A stretch of DNA of 64,000 bases from Barnesiella intestinihominis YIT 11860 (GTDB lineage Bacteria; Bacteroidota; Bacteroidia; Bacteroidales; Barnesiellaceae). The stretch is from the NCBI RefSeq assembly GCF_000296465.1, contig NZ_JH815205.1, forward strand, positions 263,109 to 327,108. Direction: 5' to 3'. Below the pieces are notes generated by a model. That model was given only the letters and a program-made list of their open reading frames with translations. It was not told where the DNA came from and made no database searches. Positions 48,328 through 57,556 of this stretch are shown here, one piece after another; positions within the stretch are counted from its first letter, which is position 1, and each line of letters begins with the position of its first letter. A program made the position numbers and the translations under genes.

Positions 48328-50517
48328 ATGAAAAAAAATTACTTCTTACACACAGCTATTTTATTAGTAGCGTTGGTTTGTGGTTCTGTCCCGGTGTGGA
48401 GCCAGACTTACAAAAAAATATCTTCTATCGAAGAACTTACCGATGGAAAATATGTAATAGCTTATGAAAACATGGCTATGGAAAATAAAGCTAATGGTTC
48501 TAGAATTGCTGCTACTGCAATCAATGTTACAGATAATGCTATTATTAGTCCCGATGCATCTATTATTTGGGAGATTACAACAACAGCAAACGGTATGAGC
48601 ATTAACAATAATGGAACATATGTCGTTGGTGTAAATAGCAATAATGCCTCTCTTTCTTCAAACTTTGAAGAAAAAACATGTGAATGGAATTTTTCTGTGG
48701 AAAAAGACAATTTTCGAGCCACCAACGTACAATATAGTAATCGATTTTTGCAATATAACAGCAGCAGTAAGTGGTTTGCATGTTACCAGTCAAATAGCAA
48801 CCAAAAAGATTTGACACTCTACAAATTGGAAGAAACGGGAAAATCAAATCCCGAATTAACATTTAGCGGAATCACTGGCGACATAACCAAAATGTTGGCA
48901 GACGGAAGTTACAGCAGCAAAGCCACAACGAAATCGGATGCCACTATCGTTTACAGCAGCAGTAATCAAGAAGTAGCTACCATCGACCAACAAGGTACGG
49001 TAACGCTCCTTGCCGGAGGAACAACTGTAATCAAGGCCGAAGTTGCCGAAACAGCGACTTTCAACGCCTCTTTTATCGAATATACGTTGAAAGTAACAGA
49101 TCCGGCAGCTCTCAAAACATTTGTAAAAGTGACTAATGACGCCGTAACCGAAGGGAAATATATTATCGTCTATCAAGCAAATGATGATGCCAACTCGGTA
49201 ATGGCTTTGAATACAACCAATGCCGGGAAATTCTTTGGAAACACCGAAATAGATCTTACCGAAAATAAAATCGTCACCGACGACAAAACAGTTATGTGGG
49301 ACATTACCCTAGAATCGGACGATCATTACTCTATCAGCAACGGAAATATATTTGTAGGATTTAAGGGTAACAATAATGAAGCCTATATATACAATGACTA
49401 TACAATCGGAGAATGCGGTTGGAATTTTATATACGATGAGAATAATAAAGTTTTCAAAATCCAAAATGCTGGTGTAAATACTCGTTATTTACAATTCAAT
49501 GCTAACAACAATCAATATCGATTCGCTTGCTATACCGGTTCCCAAAAACACCTTACTCTTTATAAACAAGAAGACAGCAGAACAGCCGTAGAAGTAACGT
49601 TCAATGAAATAGACGGAAACCAAACCTTATTCTTCACAAAAGGATTCACCTACAATAGTGCAGCTACTGCTACTCCAACAAGGCCTATCACTTACAGCAG
49701 CAGTAACCAAGAAGTAGCGACCATCAGCACAGAAGGTGTAGTAACACTCGTAGGTGCAGGAACAACTGTAATCAAAGCCTCCACTGCTGCCGATAACACC
49801 TATCAAGAAGGTGCTGCCCAATACACACTGACCGTTCGTAATACATCGGTAGCACTTCCTTATCAAATTGATTTCAAGACAGAAGGATTAGGCGATTGGC
49901 TCACCTATACAACCGAGGGAACAGTAGAATGGGAATCGACCAATTATGGGGTTCAAGCTAATGGTTTCAATAAAGGAGTCGGTGAGGCTTATTTAATCTC
50001 TCCCGCCGTAACAGCCTTAGATATAGTTTTAGCGTTCAGCAGTCAAAAGTCATTTAACGGTAACGATTTACAACTGTTCTACTCAACCGATTTCGACCCC
50101 AGCATCATGTCGCAACCGAGCGATGCCTCATGGACCGAAATCACCGATATGGCAACATGGGCTACCAGCCAAGAAACGACCGAATCGGGTAACATCGAGC
50201 TGCACGATCTCACCGCGCCCATTCGTTTCGCTTTCAAATACACTTGTGAAGCCAATGAAGCTGCCCGTTGGACAATCGTCGAGCTGTCAATCGCAAAAGG
50301 TCAACCTAGCGGTATCGAAGATGTAGCCACCAATGAAATGAAAGTCATCAACGGCAAAGGTCAAGTAACCATCGAAACTGCCGAAGCTATGCCTATCGCT
50401 ATCTATGCACTCACCGGAGCACAAGTTCGACAAATAGAACTTGTCGAGGGAACCAACATTATAGAATTACCGGCCGGTATTTATCTGATCGGAAATAAAA
50501 AAGTAGTCGTATTTTAA
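48328..50517 (+). CDS. secreted Ig-like repeat protein with T9SS sorting tail
   Basis: 729 aa. A signal peptide (about 1-26) is followed by two copies of an A-B unit. A (about 29-170 and 265-405) resembles beta-trefoil-like segments ending HLTLYK/DLTLYK; B (about 175-258 and 412-500) is a Big2 Ig-like domain with YSSSNQEVATI. Residues about 505-660 resemble a choice-of-anchor jelly roll (GEAYLISPAV), and about 665-729 form a T9SS sorting tail (IAIYALTGAQVRQIEL, LPAGIYLIGNKKVV). It is probably surface-exposed or secreted. It lies between inverted repeats and is followed by a terminator. Confidence 0.82.
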   Translation: MKKNYFLHTAILLVALVCGSVPVWSQTYKKISSIEELTDGKYVIAYENMAMENKANGSRIAATAINVTDNAIISPDASIIWEITTTANGMSINNNGTYVVGVNSNNASLSSNFEEKTCEWNFSVEKDNFRATNVQYSNRFLQYNSSSKWFACYQSNSNQKDLTLYKLEETGKSNPELTFSGITGDITKMLADGSYSSKATTKSDATIVYSSSNQEVATIDQQGTVTLLAGGTTVIKAEVAETATFNASFIEYTLKVTDPAALKTFVKVTNDAVTEGKYIIVYQANDDANSVMALNTTNAGKFFGNTEIDLTENKIVTDDKTVMWDITLESDDHYSISNGNIFVGFKGNNNEAYIYNDYTIGECGWNFIYDENNKVFKIQNAGVNTRYLQFNANNNQYRFACYTGSQKHLTLYKQEDSRTAVEVTFNEIDGNQTLFFTKGFTYNSAATATPTRPITYSSSNQEVATISTEGVVTLVGAGTTVIKASTAADNTYQEGAAQYTLTVRNTSVALPYQIDFKTEGLGDWLTYTTEGTVEWESTNYGVQANGFNKGVGEAYLISPAVTALDIVLAFSSQKSFNGNDLQLFYSTDFDPSIMSQPSDASWTEITDMATWATSQETTESGNIELHDLTAPIRFAFKYTCEANEAARWTIVELSIAKGQPSGIEDVATNEMKVINGKGQVTIETAEAMPIAIYALTGAQVRQIELVEGTNIIELPAGIYLIGNKKVVVF

Positions 50518-50540
50518 CCGATACTACTTTCAACCATAAA

Positions 50541-50574
50541 AAAGGAGCGGCATTGCATGCCGCTCCTTTTTTCT
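50541..50574 (+). terminator. terminator after the secreted Ig-like protein
   Basis: AAAGGAGCGGCA and TGCCGCTCCTTT form a 12-bp stem with loop TTGCA, followed by a T-run, 23 nt after the stop. 50575-50702 shows nothing recognisable. Confidence 0.9.
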
Positions 50575-50702
50575 ATTCCTCACGCGCCAGACATCGGTTC
50601 GGTAGAAAATCCGCAGATAAATAGCAATGAAATTCTTGTCGACAACCTCATTCCGATCAACTCGGTGAGAGACAGAGAACTATCGTTTGATTGAAGATTT
50701 AA

Positions 50703-50990
50703 CCCCCTCGCCCTACGGGCACTCCCCCTATCTCATCTACGATGAGCAGAGGGAGAGGACTGAAATGTCGCTTCATCAGTTTTAAACTCCTCCATTGCCG
50801 GCATTTTCTAACCCCTCCGTCCTTCGGACACCTCCCCTATATTTTGTTGTGCAAAACACCCCGTAATACTACGGGACACAGCAGGGAGGAGGGAGGTAAA
50901 TACTTTCCTCGTATTTATTTTTCTAACAGAAGACCTCTATATCGCTTTGCGACACCCCGTAATGCTATGGGACACGGCAGGGGAGGAGGT
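50703..50990. repeat. REP-like palindrome cluster C (right inverted copy)
   Basis: The first part (50703-50760) has nested hairpins (CGCCCTACGGGC, CTCATctacGATGAG). The second part (50810-50980) is the inverted counterpart of 47951-48126, with cores ACACCCCGTAATACTACGGG (about 50859-50878) and CACCCCGTAATGCTATGGG (about 50952-50972). 50991-51217 upstream of the recombinase gene has no further feature that I can support. Confidence 0.7.
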
Positions 50991-51217
50991 TTTAAAATGC
51001 CACTCCAACAATGAGCCATAAATCCCTACCAATTATCGAATGGCCCAAACATCGGCTTATTCCTACGAGCCAGAAGAAATAAATAATCAATAAAATAATC
51101 GACTCCAACTCCCAATAAAAACAGAAAGAAAAACCATTCGCCCTTCTTTTTGTATTTTTTTTACTCAAAAGAAATACCTTTAACCCCCTATGTTTGTTTA
51201 ACTTTAAATGATAAACT

Positions 51218-51865
51218 ATGGTAATTGCGTATTTAAGAGTCAGCACCAGTAAACAACATCTTGTCAACCAACAAGACGAAATCAGGCGTTTCGCCCACAC
51301 CAAAGAGATAGAAGTCAGCCGATGGGTAACCGAAATTGTAAGCGGAAAAAAGAATCAAAAAGAACGGAAGTTAGGGAGAGTAATCAATCAATTAAAACCG
51401 GGAGACACGCTCATCGTTACCGAAATATCGAGATTAAGCCGCACTCTCACAGAGATTATGGCCATTATGGGAAAATGTCTTGAAAAAAATATTACAATCT
51501 ACTCTACCAAAGACGGATACGCATTCGATAATACCATAAACAGCAAAGTCCTTTGCTTTGCATTCGGTCTTGTCGCAGAAATCGAACGGAACCTTATATC
51601 TATGAGAACCAAAGAAGCTCTTGCCTTACGAAAAGCAGAAGGAGTCATTCTCGGTCGGAAAAAGGGAAGTATCACCAAATTGAAAATACTCATCGATAAC
51701 GAACTTGAAATAATAGATCGCCTGAAAAAAGGAGAATCTATGGCTTCGATTTGCCGTATATACGGAGTCTCTACCGATACGTTCTCCAAATTCAGAAAGG
51801 TTTGTCCAAGCGTAGAAGAAGCATTCCAATACAAGATGACGCATTTTTATACTTCGTCAAAATAA
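51218..51865 (+). CDS. serine recombinase (resolvase/invertase, Mpi/Pin-like)
   Basis: 215 aa. The N-terminal resolvase domain has the catalytic Ser in YLRVSTSKQHLVNQ (S9 or S11), ISRLSRTLTEIM with the conserved arginines, and FGLVAEIERNLISMRTKEAL. The C-terminal helix-turn-helix ends near 190 (GESMASICRIYGVSTDTFSKF). Size and layout fit DNA invertases such as the Bacteroides Mpi family, which switch promoters by inversion. No other mobile-element gene is beside it. Its own target sites are not proven. Confidence 0.88.
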   Translation: MVIAYLRVSTSKQHLVNQQDEIRRFAHTKEIEVSRWVTEIVSGKKNQKERKLGRVINQLKPGDTLIVTEISRLSRTLTEIMAIMGKCLEKNITIYSTKDGYAFDNTINSKVLCFAFGLVAEIERNLISMRTKEALALRKAEGVILGRKKGSITKLKILIDNELEIIDRLKKGESMASICRIYGVSTDTFSKFRKVCPSVEEAFQYKMTHFYTSSK

Positions 51866-51897
51866 AAATCACCCCGGAGAAGAAGCACCGGGGTGAA
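51865..51897 (-). terminator. terminator after the GDPD gene
   Basis: TCACCCCGG and CCGGGGTGA (51869-51877, 51888-51896). On the minus strand it is followed by a T-rich run, and it lies 12 nt after the stop of the gene at 51909. It also follows the recombinase stop on the plus strand. Confidence 0.8.
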
Positions 51898-51908
51898 AAT
51901 AAAGAAAC

Positions 51909-52679
51909 CTATTTTTTCAGAAGGTCCAGCAGAAGTTCCGGCTCATTCGTCGTGATAAAGTCGGCTGCTTCATCGATAAAATACTGCAAGTCGTCTGCTT
52001 TATTTACGGTCCAGACATTAACCGTCAAGCCCAAATCATGAGCTTCCCGAATCCAACTCTTATTGTTTTTCAATACCTTTTGATGATAATCGAGACCCGT
52101 ATACCCCAACTCTTTAAGCTCGGCGGGTGTTTTATCTCCATTCAAATAAGCGACCTTCGCATTCGGGTCCAACCGGATAATCTCCGTTCCCACCAAGTTG
52201 CTGAATGCGATGTATTCTACCTGCCCTTCCATTTTCATCGATTTGACCATATCCACAACCTTTTTAGCCAACTCGATATTTCTTTCGGGAGTAGATTGGG
52301 TTTTAAGTTCCAGCACCAATATCATGGGTTTCAACTTCTTTCCGGCTTTTAAATAATCCTTCAAAGAAGGAACAGTCTCCCCGTTTTTCAATTTTGACTT
52401 CGTTATGGTCTTGAAATCCGTTTCTTCGATTTTCAATCCGTCCAATGTTTTGGGGTCATGGTTTACCACCAACCCACCGTCCGAAGTCAACCATATATCC
52501 AATTCCGACCCCCAGCAACCGACGTCATGAGCTTTTCGCAATGAAGTCAAAGAGTTCTCGGCAGAGCCTTCACATTTCCAATATCCCCGATGAGCCACGG
52601 TCTTGGTCGACGACTTTGCCTGAATAGCCGGAGTCATAGCCAATAACATCAATGCAACCATTAAAATTTTAGTTTTCAT
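51909..52679 (-). CDS. secreted glycerophosphodiester phosphodiesterase
   Basis: 256 aa from ATG at 52679 (an ATG at 52685 adds two residues). A signal peptide (VALMLLAMTPAIQA) precedes a complete GDPD domain: VAHRGYW with the catalytic His, ENSLTSL, the metal site ELDIWLTSDGGLVVNHD and KPMILVLELKTQ. It hydrolyses glycerophosphodiesters to glycerol-3-phosphate and an alcohol, here in the periplasm. It is 29 nt downstream of the HAD phosphatase gene and probably in one transcript with it. Confidence 0.93.
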   Translation of the reverse strand: MKTKILMVALMLLAMTPAIQAKSSTKTVAHRGYWKCEGSAENSLTSLRKAHDVGCWGSELDIWLTSDGGLVVNHDPKTLDGLKIEETDFKTITKSKLKNGETVPSLKDYLKAGKKLKPMILVLELKTQSTPERNIELAKKVVDMVKSMKMEGQVEYIAFSNLVGTEIIRLDPNAKVAYLNGDKTPAELKELGYTGLDYHQKVLKNNKSWIREAHDLGLTVNVWTVNKADDLQYFIDEAADFITTNEPELLLDLLKK

Positions 52680-52708
52680 AATCATTTGTTTTTTATTAAG
52701 GTATCTAC

Positions 52709-53656
52709 TTACTTCTTCGGATTCTCCAAATTAGTTCTTATCTTGAAGTCGGCGGTTTTAAAAGAAACGTTCCTATCTCGAACATCGTTACAATGAACGA
52801 TCAAAGCTCCTTCTTTTTCCCAATACGATTTCACGGTATGCCCGCTCATCGGGCCGTCTTCTTTGCCTCTCACCGTCACATCGTCGGGGTTCACCACAAT
52901 TTTCAATCCTCTCGATTCATTCAACATATCCATGTCTCCTCGGCTATTCCCGCCCACAATCAAAGGCACGGCTTTAATATAAGTAGGTATAACCTGAGCT
53001 TTGCCATCGTCTTGCGGTATGGGCATAATGATTTCATCGGACATGACTCCGTTTTTCACGACACCCTTAACCCCCAGCACATGAGTGACAGGTATTCCCA
53101 ACTCGGAAGCGACAAACCTTTGGTATAAAAATTCGGGAGAGGCTGTCAATATCCACACCTCGAAACCATATTCTTTCAAGTTGGAAATAAGAGCCTTCAT
53201 CTCAGGATACATTTTCCCCTTATACGAACGCATATAACAATCGTAACCGAGGGTAGCGATTTCCTCGGGAGTCATGCCAGACAAAAAATGTACCCTATCT
53301 TCCACATAAGGTTTCCCTACGTTATTACCGTCTTTTACCATACGGTCGAGAATCGCCATCTTTTGTCTCGATTCTTTATCTTTACGGTTCTTGTAATTTT
53401 TATCGGCATAATCATACAACGCCTCGTCGGCCAAATAGTAAGGAGCTTGCCCGAACACCGTACCGTCGCAATCGAACACGGCGACCTTACGGTCGGTAAC
53501 GGTCAACGTCGTATTCAGAAATTCCTCGATACGAGCATTCGTCTCATCGGGCCAAGTCGCAATAGGACGATATTGTTGGGCACAGATACTCCCTGCCGCA
53601 AAAACATTTAACAGAACTACAATCGCATAAAAAAATCTGTTGGAAATAGATCGCAT
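52709..53656 (-). CDS. secreted HAD-family phosphatase
   Basis: 315 aa. A signal peptide ends near ICAQ. HAD motifs are I FDCDGTVFG (D62 nucleophile, D64), II WILTASPEF, III a Lys in GVKG-VVKNG, and IV VGGNSRGDMDML. The cap resembles phosphoserine phosphatase-like acid phosphatases. Being secreted and next to a periplasmic GDPD, it may release phosphate from the products, which is an inference. A TATATTTG box on the minus strand at 53686-53693 lies 30 nt upstream. Confidence 0.88.
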   Translation of the reverse strand: MRSISNRFFYAIVVLLNVFAAGSICAQQYRPIATWPDETNARIEEFLNTTLTVTDRKVAVFDCDGTVFGQAPYYLADEALYDYADKNYKNRKDKESRQKMAILDRMVKDGNNVGKPYVEDRVHFLSGMTPEEIATLGYDCYMRSYKGKMYPEMKALISNLKEYGFEVWILTASPEFLYQRFVASELGIPVTHVLGVKGVVKNGVMSDEIIMPIPQDDGKAQVIPTYIKAVPLIVGGNSRGDMDMLNESRGLKIVVNPDDVTVRGKEDGPMSGHTVKSYWEKEGALIVHCNDVRDRNVSFKTADFKIRTNLENPKK

Positions 53657-53848
53657 AATATATTTTTTTTAATTTGCACTTTATGCAAATATACAACAAT
53701 TATCTACATATAATATTATACGAATCGAAAAAATTCGAAAGTAAAACCCCCTTACTTGAAATAAAATCGAAAGGAAACGAAAATTTCATAGAATCGTAAT
53801 AAAGCGATTGTTCATTACATTCCGTACTCATAAAAGAGTACATCGCAG

Positions 53849-54217
53849 TTACCCGACTTTGCTCCGCATTCTATCGCTTAATATCGCTGCCATATTCTCC
53901 CCAGCCCATGCAATCAGACTATCAATACAAGGCAACAAAGATTTCGCCCGGTCGGTCAAAGAGTATTCTACCCTCGGGGGAACCTCGGCATAAATCACTC
54001 TTTTTACCAATCCGTCTTCTTCGAGGGCTCGCAAGGTAACCGTCAACATCTTTTGGGAAATATCGGGGATATTCTTCTGCAAAACATTAAAACGCATAAC
54101 AGACGAACCACTCAATGTATAAAGAACCAACAGGGACCATTTATCACCGATACGCGAAAGAATATTCCGAATAGGACAATCGGGGAAAAGTGCATCCTTA
54201 ATTTCTATTTTAGCCAT
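53849..54217 (-). CDS. HxlR-family transcriptional regulator
   Basis: 122 aa from ATG at 54217 (an ATG at 54223 adds two). It is a winged helix of the HxlR type: CPIRNILSRIGDKWSLLVLYTL, MRFNVLQKNIPDISQKMLTVTLRALEEDGLV-type recognition helix, and VPPRVEYSLTDRAKSL. The CP-x4 cysteine near residue 15 is the usual redox-sensing position in several HxlR members. It is divergent from the MBL-like gene at 54459, the usual regulator-target pairing. Confidence 0.92.
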   Translation of the reverse strand: MAKIEIKDALFPDCPIRNILSRIGDKWSLLVLYTLSGSSVMRFNVLQKNIPDISQKMLTVTLRALEEDGLVKRVIYAEVPPRVEYSLTDRAKSLLPCIDSLIAWAGENMAAILSDRMRSKVG

Positions 54218-54241
54218 AATCATTATATTTCAATAACAATA

Positions 54242-54273
54242 CAAAAGTAATTAAGAAACTTAGATAATGCAAC
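54242..54273 (-). promoter_or_regulatory. promoter of the HxlR regulator
   Basis: Minus strand: GTTG (54270-54273), 20 nt, TACTTTTG (54242-54249), about 25 nt from the start codon. Confidence 0.6.
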
Positions 54274-54376
54274 AGTAAAATTCAGTTATATTAAAAGAAG
54301 TTAAAACACACTTTAATAACTCATTCGTATTCAACGAAGGTTTCAAAAAAGTAACTATCTGACTTCGAGGTATCTT

Positions 54377-54408
54377 CTTGTGAAGAAAAAATTATAGTTT
54401 CATATTTG
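54377..54408 (+). promoter_or_regulatory. putative promoter of the MBL-like gene
   Basis: CTTG (54377-54380), 20 nt, CATATTTG (54401-54408), about 50 nt before the start at 54459. The first base of the -7 box departs from consensus. Confidence 0.45.
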
Positions 54409-54458
54409 CAGCTAAAAAGAGAGTAACAATAATTTAGTAACTAATAAAAACTAGAATT

Positions 54459-55295
54459 ATGAAAAAGAACATTTTAATTTTATTATCATTAATCACATTT
54501 ACAGCAATGGCACAAACAAAAGGAAAATTCGAAGTTCTGGACTTGAAGGATTTCAAATTGCACGTGTATTACACGAACGATGCTCTGAACGATGCAAGCT
54601 ACATCGTAGAAGGTAAAAACGGACTCATTACCTTGGAACAGCCTTTATTTAAAGATAATGTGGCAGAATTCGACGCTTATGTGGCCTCGTTGAACAAACC
54701 TGTACAGACAATCATCACCGATTACCATGTGGGTGGGACGGGAAACCACGATATAGTAATGGCCGAAGGTATGCCAGCCTTTACAAAAGGAGCGACCTAC
54801 GACGGAATGATGCGGAACTTCGCCGAAATTTTCGGCGATGCAATCGTACCGCTACCGACCGGGAAAGCAGAAGAAATTAAATTTGGCAGCAAACAAACGT
54901 GGGATAATATAGAGTTTTACTTCGACAAAGGAGCTTCCACCGACTTTCCCGCAGCCAGTATCATTATCGGGAATAAAGTTTACTACACCCACTGGACTCC
55001 GGTAAAAGCTCACATAAGCTACTTGCAAATAAGTTCTCCGGCCGCCATAGATGCAGAAATTGCCGAAGCCGAGAAAGCGCTGAAATCGGGATGCGAATAC
55101 TTTATCGGAGGTCACGACGGAGCTACCGGACGCGAATCGGTTGAATTTAAAATCGACTATCTGAAAAAAATGAAACAAATCCTCCGGGAAAACTCCACCG
55201 CCGAGAGGTTCATCTCGGCCATGACTCAGACATTCCCCTCTCTGCCAGGAGAAAACAATCTGACCGACTTGGCGAAAGCCCTCTACAAGCACTAA
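54459..55295 (+). CDS. secreted metallo-beta-lactamase-fold-like protein
   Basis: 278 aa. A signal peptide (FTAMAQ) is followed by a fold typical of MBL proteins: NDASYIVEGKNGLITLEQPLF, VQTIITDYHVGGTGNHDIV, KVYYTHWTPVKAHI and FIGGHDGATG. The canonical HxHxDH metal motif is not intact; the segment reads DYHVGGTGNHD, so metal binding may be altered. The substrate is unknown. It is divergent from an HxlR regulator and converges on an AraC regulator, suggesting inducible expression. Confidence 0.75.
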   Translation: MKKNILILLSLITFTAMAQTKGKFEVLDLKDFKLHVYYTNDALNDASYIVEGKNGLITLEQPLFKDNVAEFDAYVASLNKPVQTIITDYHVGGTGNHDIVMAEGMPAFTKGATYDGMMRNFAEIFGDAIVPLPTGKAEEIKFGSKQTWDNIEFYFDKGASTDFPAASIIIGNKVYYTHWTPVKAHISYLQISSPAAIDAEIAEAEKALKSGCEYFIGGHDGATGRESVEFKIDYLKKMKQILRENSTAERFISAMTQTFPSLPGENNLTDLAKALYKH

Positions 55296-55310
55296 CTTTC
55301 CTATCGAACA

Positions 55311-55346
55311 AAAAAATCCGATAGCTTCAACTGCTATCGGATTTTT
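55311..55346. terminator. bidirectional terminator
   Basis: AAATCCGATAGC and GCTATCGGATTT (55314-55345) form a stem with loop TTCAACT, flanked by A6 and T5. It separates the converging MBL-like and AraC genes. Confidence 0.9.
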
Positions 55347-55372
55347 CTGCATCCTCTCCGCTTTTATAGCTC

Positions 55373-56278
55373 TCAACTCATCGCCTGATTACGAAACTCG
55401 TTCGGAGTACACCCTTCGAGTTTTTTGAACAAACGACTGAAATGTTGGGGATATTGAAATCCCAAAGAATAAGCGATCTGACTGATTCCGAGCTGTGAGC
55501 CCAATATATACTCCTTAGACAATTCAATAATTTTACCTTGTATATATTCCTGCGCTGTCTTCCCGGTCTCTTTTTTCACCAAGTCGCCGAAATAACCCGG
55601 AGAAAGAAAAACTTTGTCGGCAAAATACCTGACGGAAGGTAGTCCCCGCACTTGTGATTCCCCGTTGCGGAAATAGTCGTTTAAAAGCTGTTCGAACCTG
55701 ATAAGGACATCGTTATTAACCTTTTCACGAGTATAGAATTGACGGTCGTAAAACCGCAAACAATAATCGAGCAACAGTTCTATATTGACCGATAACAACT
55801 CCCTTGTGTGTTTGTCCACCGGGTGTTCCAACTCCACTTCTATTTTATGGAAACAATCCATAATAATTTCCCGCTCTTGATCCGAAAGATGGAGTGCTTC
55901 GTTCTGTTCATACGAAAAGAAAGAGTACTTCCCTATCTTCTTCCCTAATGCCGTTCCATAAATAAGATCGGGGTGAAAAATCAATCCATACACCTCGGGG
56001 CTTATCTCGTCCTCATCGGAATCTACGCCAACCAACTGCCCCGGAGCGAAACTGACGATCGTACCCTCCTGATAATCATAATACCGTCGGCCATATTTCA
56101 ACGTACAATTCGTTCCGTTTTTCAAGAACAAGGCATATACGCCATAATTCATCTTCACGTGATTGACAACTCGGGTCGCTTTCCTCAAATCCACGACCGA
56201 GACCAGAGGATGCAAGGTTTTCAAGCCATACATCTTATTATAAACATCGACACTGTTCAACTGAATAATTTCGTTCAT
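55373..56278 (-). CDS. AraC-family transcriptional regulator
   Basis: 301 aa. The N-terminal ~180 residues form a cupin-like sensor (GTIVSFAPGQLVGVD). The C-terminal ~100 residues carry the double HTH with SVRYFADKVFLSPGYFGDLVKKETGKT and the signature ISQIAYSLGFQYPQHFSRLFKKLEGCTPNEFR. It is divergent from the acetyltransferase operon at 56468 and probably regulates it. A dyad lies in its own leader (56307-56325). Confidence 0.92.
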   Translation of the reverse strand: MNEIIQLNSVDVYNKMYGLKTLHPLVSVVDLRKATRVVNHVKMNYGVYALFLKNGTNCTLKYGRRYYDYQEGTIVSFAPGQLVGVDSDEDEISPEVYGLIFHPDLIYGTALGKKIGKYSFFSYEQNEALHLSDQEREIIMDCFHKIEVELEHPVDKHTRELLSVNIELLLDYCLRFYDRQFYTREKVNNDVLIRFEQLLNDYFRNGESQVRGLPSVRYFADKVFLSPGYFGDLVKKETGKTAQEYIQGKIIELSKEYILGSQLGISQIAYSLGFQYPQHFSRLFKKLEGCTPNEFRNQAMS

Positions 56279-56306
56279 ATCTTTTTAGAAAACTAATTGC
56301 AAAAGC

Positions 56307-56346
56307 TGTACGGCCAAACCGTACATTCTTATACAGTGCAAAATTA
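56307..56346 (-). promoter_or_regulatory. AraC-gene -7 box and leader dyad
   Basis: TAATTTTG on the minus strand (56339-56346) is followed by the dyad TGTACGGccaaaCCGTACA (56307-56325) just after the expected start point. The dyad is a candidate autoregulatory site. No good -33 box is seen. Confidence 0.45.
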
Positions 56347-56467
56347 CAACAACTTACGAAAAGAGAAAGAGACGCATCACAGAATCCGGAATTCGGGTTA
56401 TTCTTTCCGTAATTCATCTACTATCGTTATAGAATATAGGCGGTAATTTTACATCGTCAAACCAACC

Positions 56468-57052
56468 ATGCAAAAAGAATATAATATGGATTTAAAACGA
56501 TTCCAACAAATGATTGCCGCAGGCGAGCCGTTGGCGGGTGAAGAAATGATTGCTTTCATGCGTGAACAAAGCGACGACACTCGCCGGCTACTATTCGATT
56601 TGAACGGTTCTTACCACACACCCGAAGAGATCGTCACCCTATTCAGCCAAATTACCAACAGCAAGATAGACAATTCTTTCCGTCTGTTCCCACCTTTTTA
56701 TACCGACTTCGGAAAAAATATCCACGTAGGGAAGAATGTCTTTATCAACTCTTGTTGCCAATTTCAAGACCAAGGCGGTATCTTTATCGGCGACGGAGCA
56801 CTGATAGGGCATAGCGTGGTGATGGCGACTTTGAATCACGGCTTCGCTCCCAATGACCGCCAGAATCTCTATCATGCACCTATTCATATAGGAAAAGGTG
56901 CATGGATCGGTGCACATGCCACCATCTTACCCAATGTGACTATTGGCGACAATGCCATTATCGGAGCAGGCTCGGTCGTTACCAAAGATGTACCGGACAA
57001 TGCAATCGTCGCTGGAAATCCGGCTCGATTCATCAGAAACATAAACTCTTAA
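56468..57052 (+). CDS. sugar O-acetyltransferase (left-handed beta-helix)
   Basis: 194 aa (ATG at 56486 is an alternative). It has an N-terminal helical MAC domain, then hexapeptide repeats ending in [31 protein letters not shown], typical of maltose/galactoside acetyltransferases. The catalytic His lies in ATLNHGFAP. It transfers acetyl from CoA to a sugar hydroxyl; the acceptor is unknown. It is the first gene of a three-gene run with the cyclophilin-like lipoprotein and the hydrolase. Confidence 0.9.
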   Translation: MQKEYNMDLKRFQQMIAAGEPLAGEEMIAFMREQSDDTRRLLFDLNGSYHTPEEIVTLFSQITNSKIDNSFRLFPPFYTDFGKNIHVGKNVFINSCCQFQDQGGIFIGDGALIGHSVVMATLNHGFAPNDRQNLYHAPIHIGKGAWIGAHATILPNVTIGDNAIIGAGSVVTKDVPDNAIVAGNPARFIRNINS

Positions 57053-57057
57053 ACCGA

Positions 57058-57531
57058 ATGAAGCCTTTTATTATTGCTTTAACCCTTTACCTTTTCGTAA
57101 ACATTTCCTCGTGCTCGACCAACGATGCCCCGATTGTGGAACCGCCGAACGGAGAAACAGCAGAAGACAGTAATACGCCCACGATGAACGAACAAATACG
57201 TATCATTATCGGCAACGCCTCTTTTACGGCCACTTTGGAGGATAACGCCACAACGAAAGCGTTCAAGGCATCGTTGCCCATAACTGTAAACATGACCGAA
57301 CAAGCCGGTAATGAAAAGTTTTATTACTTGCCGACAGCCTTGCCCACGAGTACTGTTACGCCCGGAACAATCTTCGCCGGCGACCTGATGCTATGGGGCA
57401 ACAGTTGTCTCGTCTTGTTCTATGAGACCTTTTCCAGTCCGTACAGCTATACGCGAATCGGGAAAATCGACAAGCCATCGGGATTATCGGCAGCAGTCGG
57501 CGACAGGAACATAACCGTGACATTCGAATAA
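57058..57531 (+). CDS. cyclophilin-like lipoprotein
   Basis: 157 aa from ATG at 57058; a longer open frame runs back into the acetyltransferase gene in another frame and is not the start. The lipobox is VNISSC (C19). A Pro/Glu/Asn-rich linker precedes a cyclophilin-like fold domain (about 45-157), with IRIIIGNASFTATLEDNATT, TPGTIFAGDLMLWGNSCLVLF and the end GDRNITVTFE. Such domains occur in small Bacteroidota and Firmicutes proteins of unknown activity. It starts 5 nt after the acetyltransferase stop. Confidence 0.82.
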   Translation: MKPFIIALTLYLFVNISSCSTNDAPIVEPPNGETAEDSNTPTMNEQIRIIIGNASFTATLEDNATTKAFKASLPITVNMTEQAGNEKFYYLPTALPTSTVTPGTIFAGDLMLWGNSCLVLFYETFSSPYSYTRIGKIDKPSGLSAAVGDRNITVTFE

Positions 57532-57556
57532 CCTCAACCATATAAACATCAATCTT

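Noticed and set aside
47781-51217. Integrated element bounded by the repeats and the recombinase
   Set aside because: No tRNA target, transfer genes, phage genes or direct att repeats are visible; only a single recombinase is present.
56902-57057. N-terminal extension of the cyclophilin-like lipoprotein
   Set aside because: It is the acetyltransferase gene read in another frame; the signal peptide and lipobox begin at 57058.
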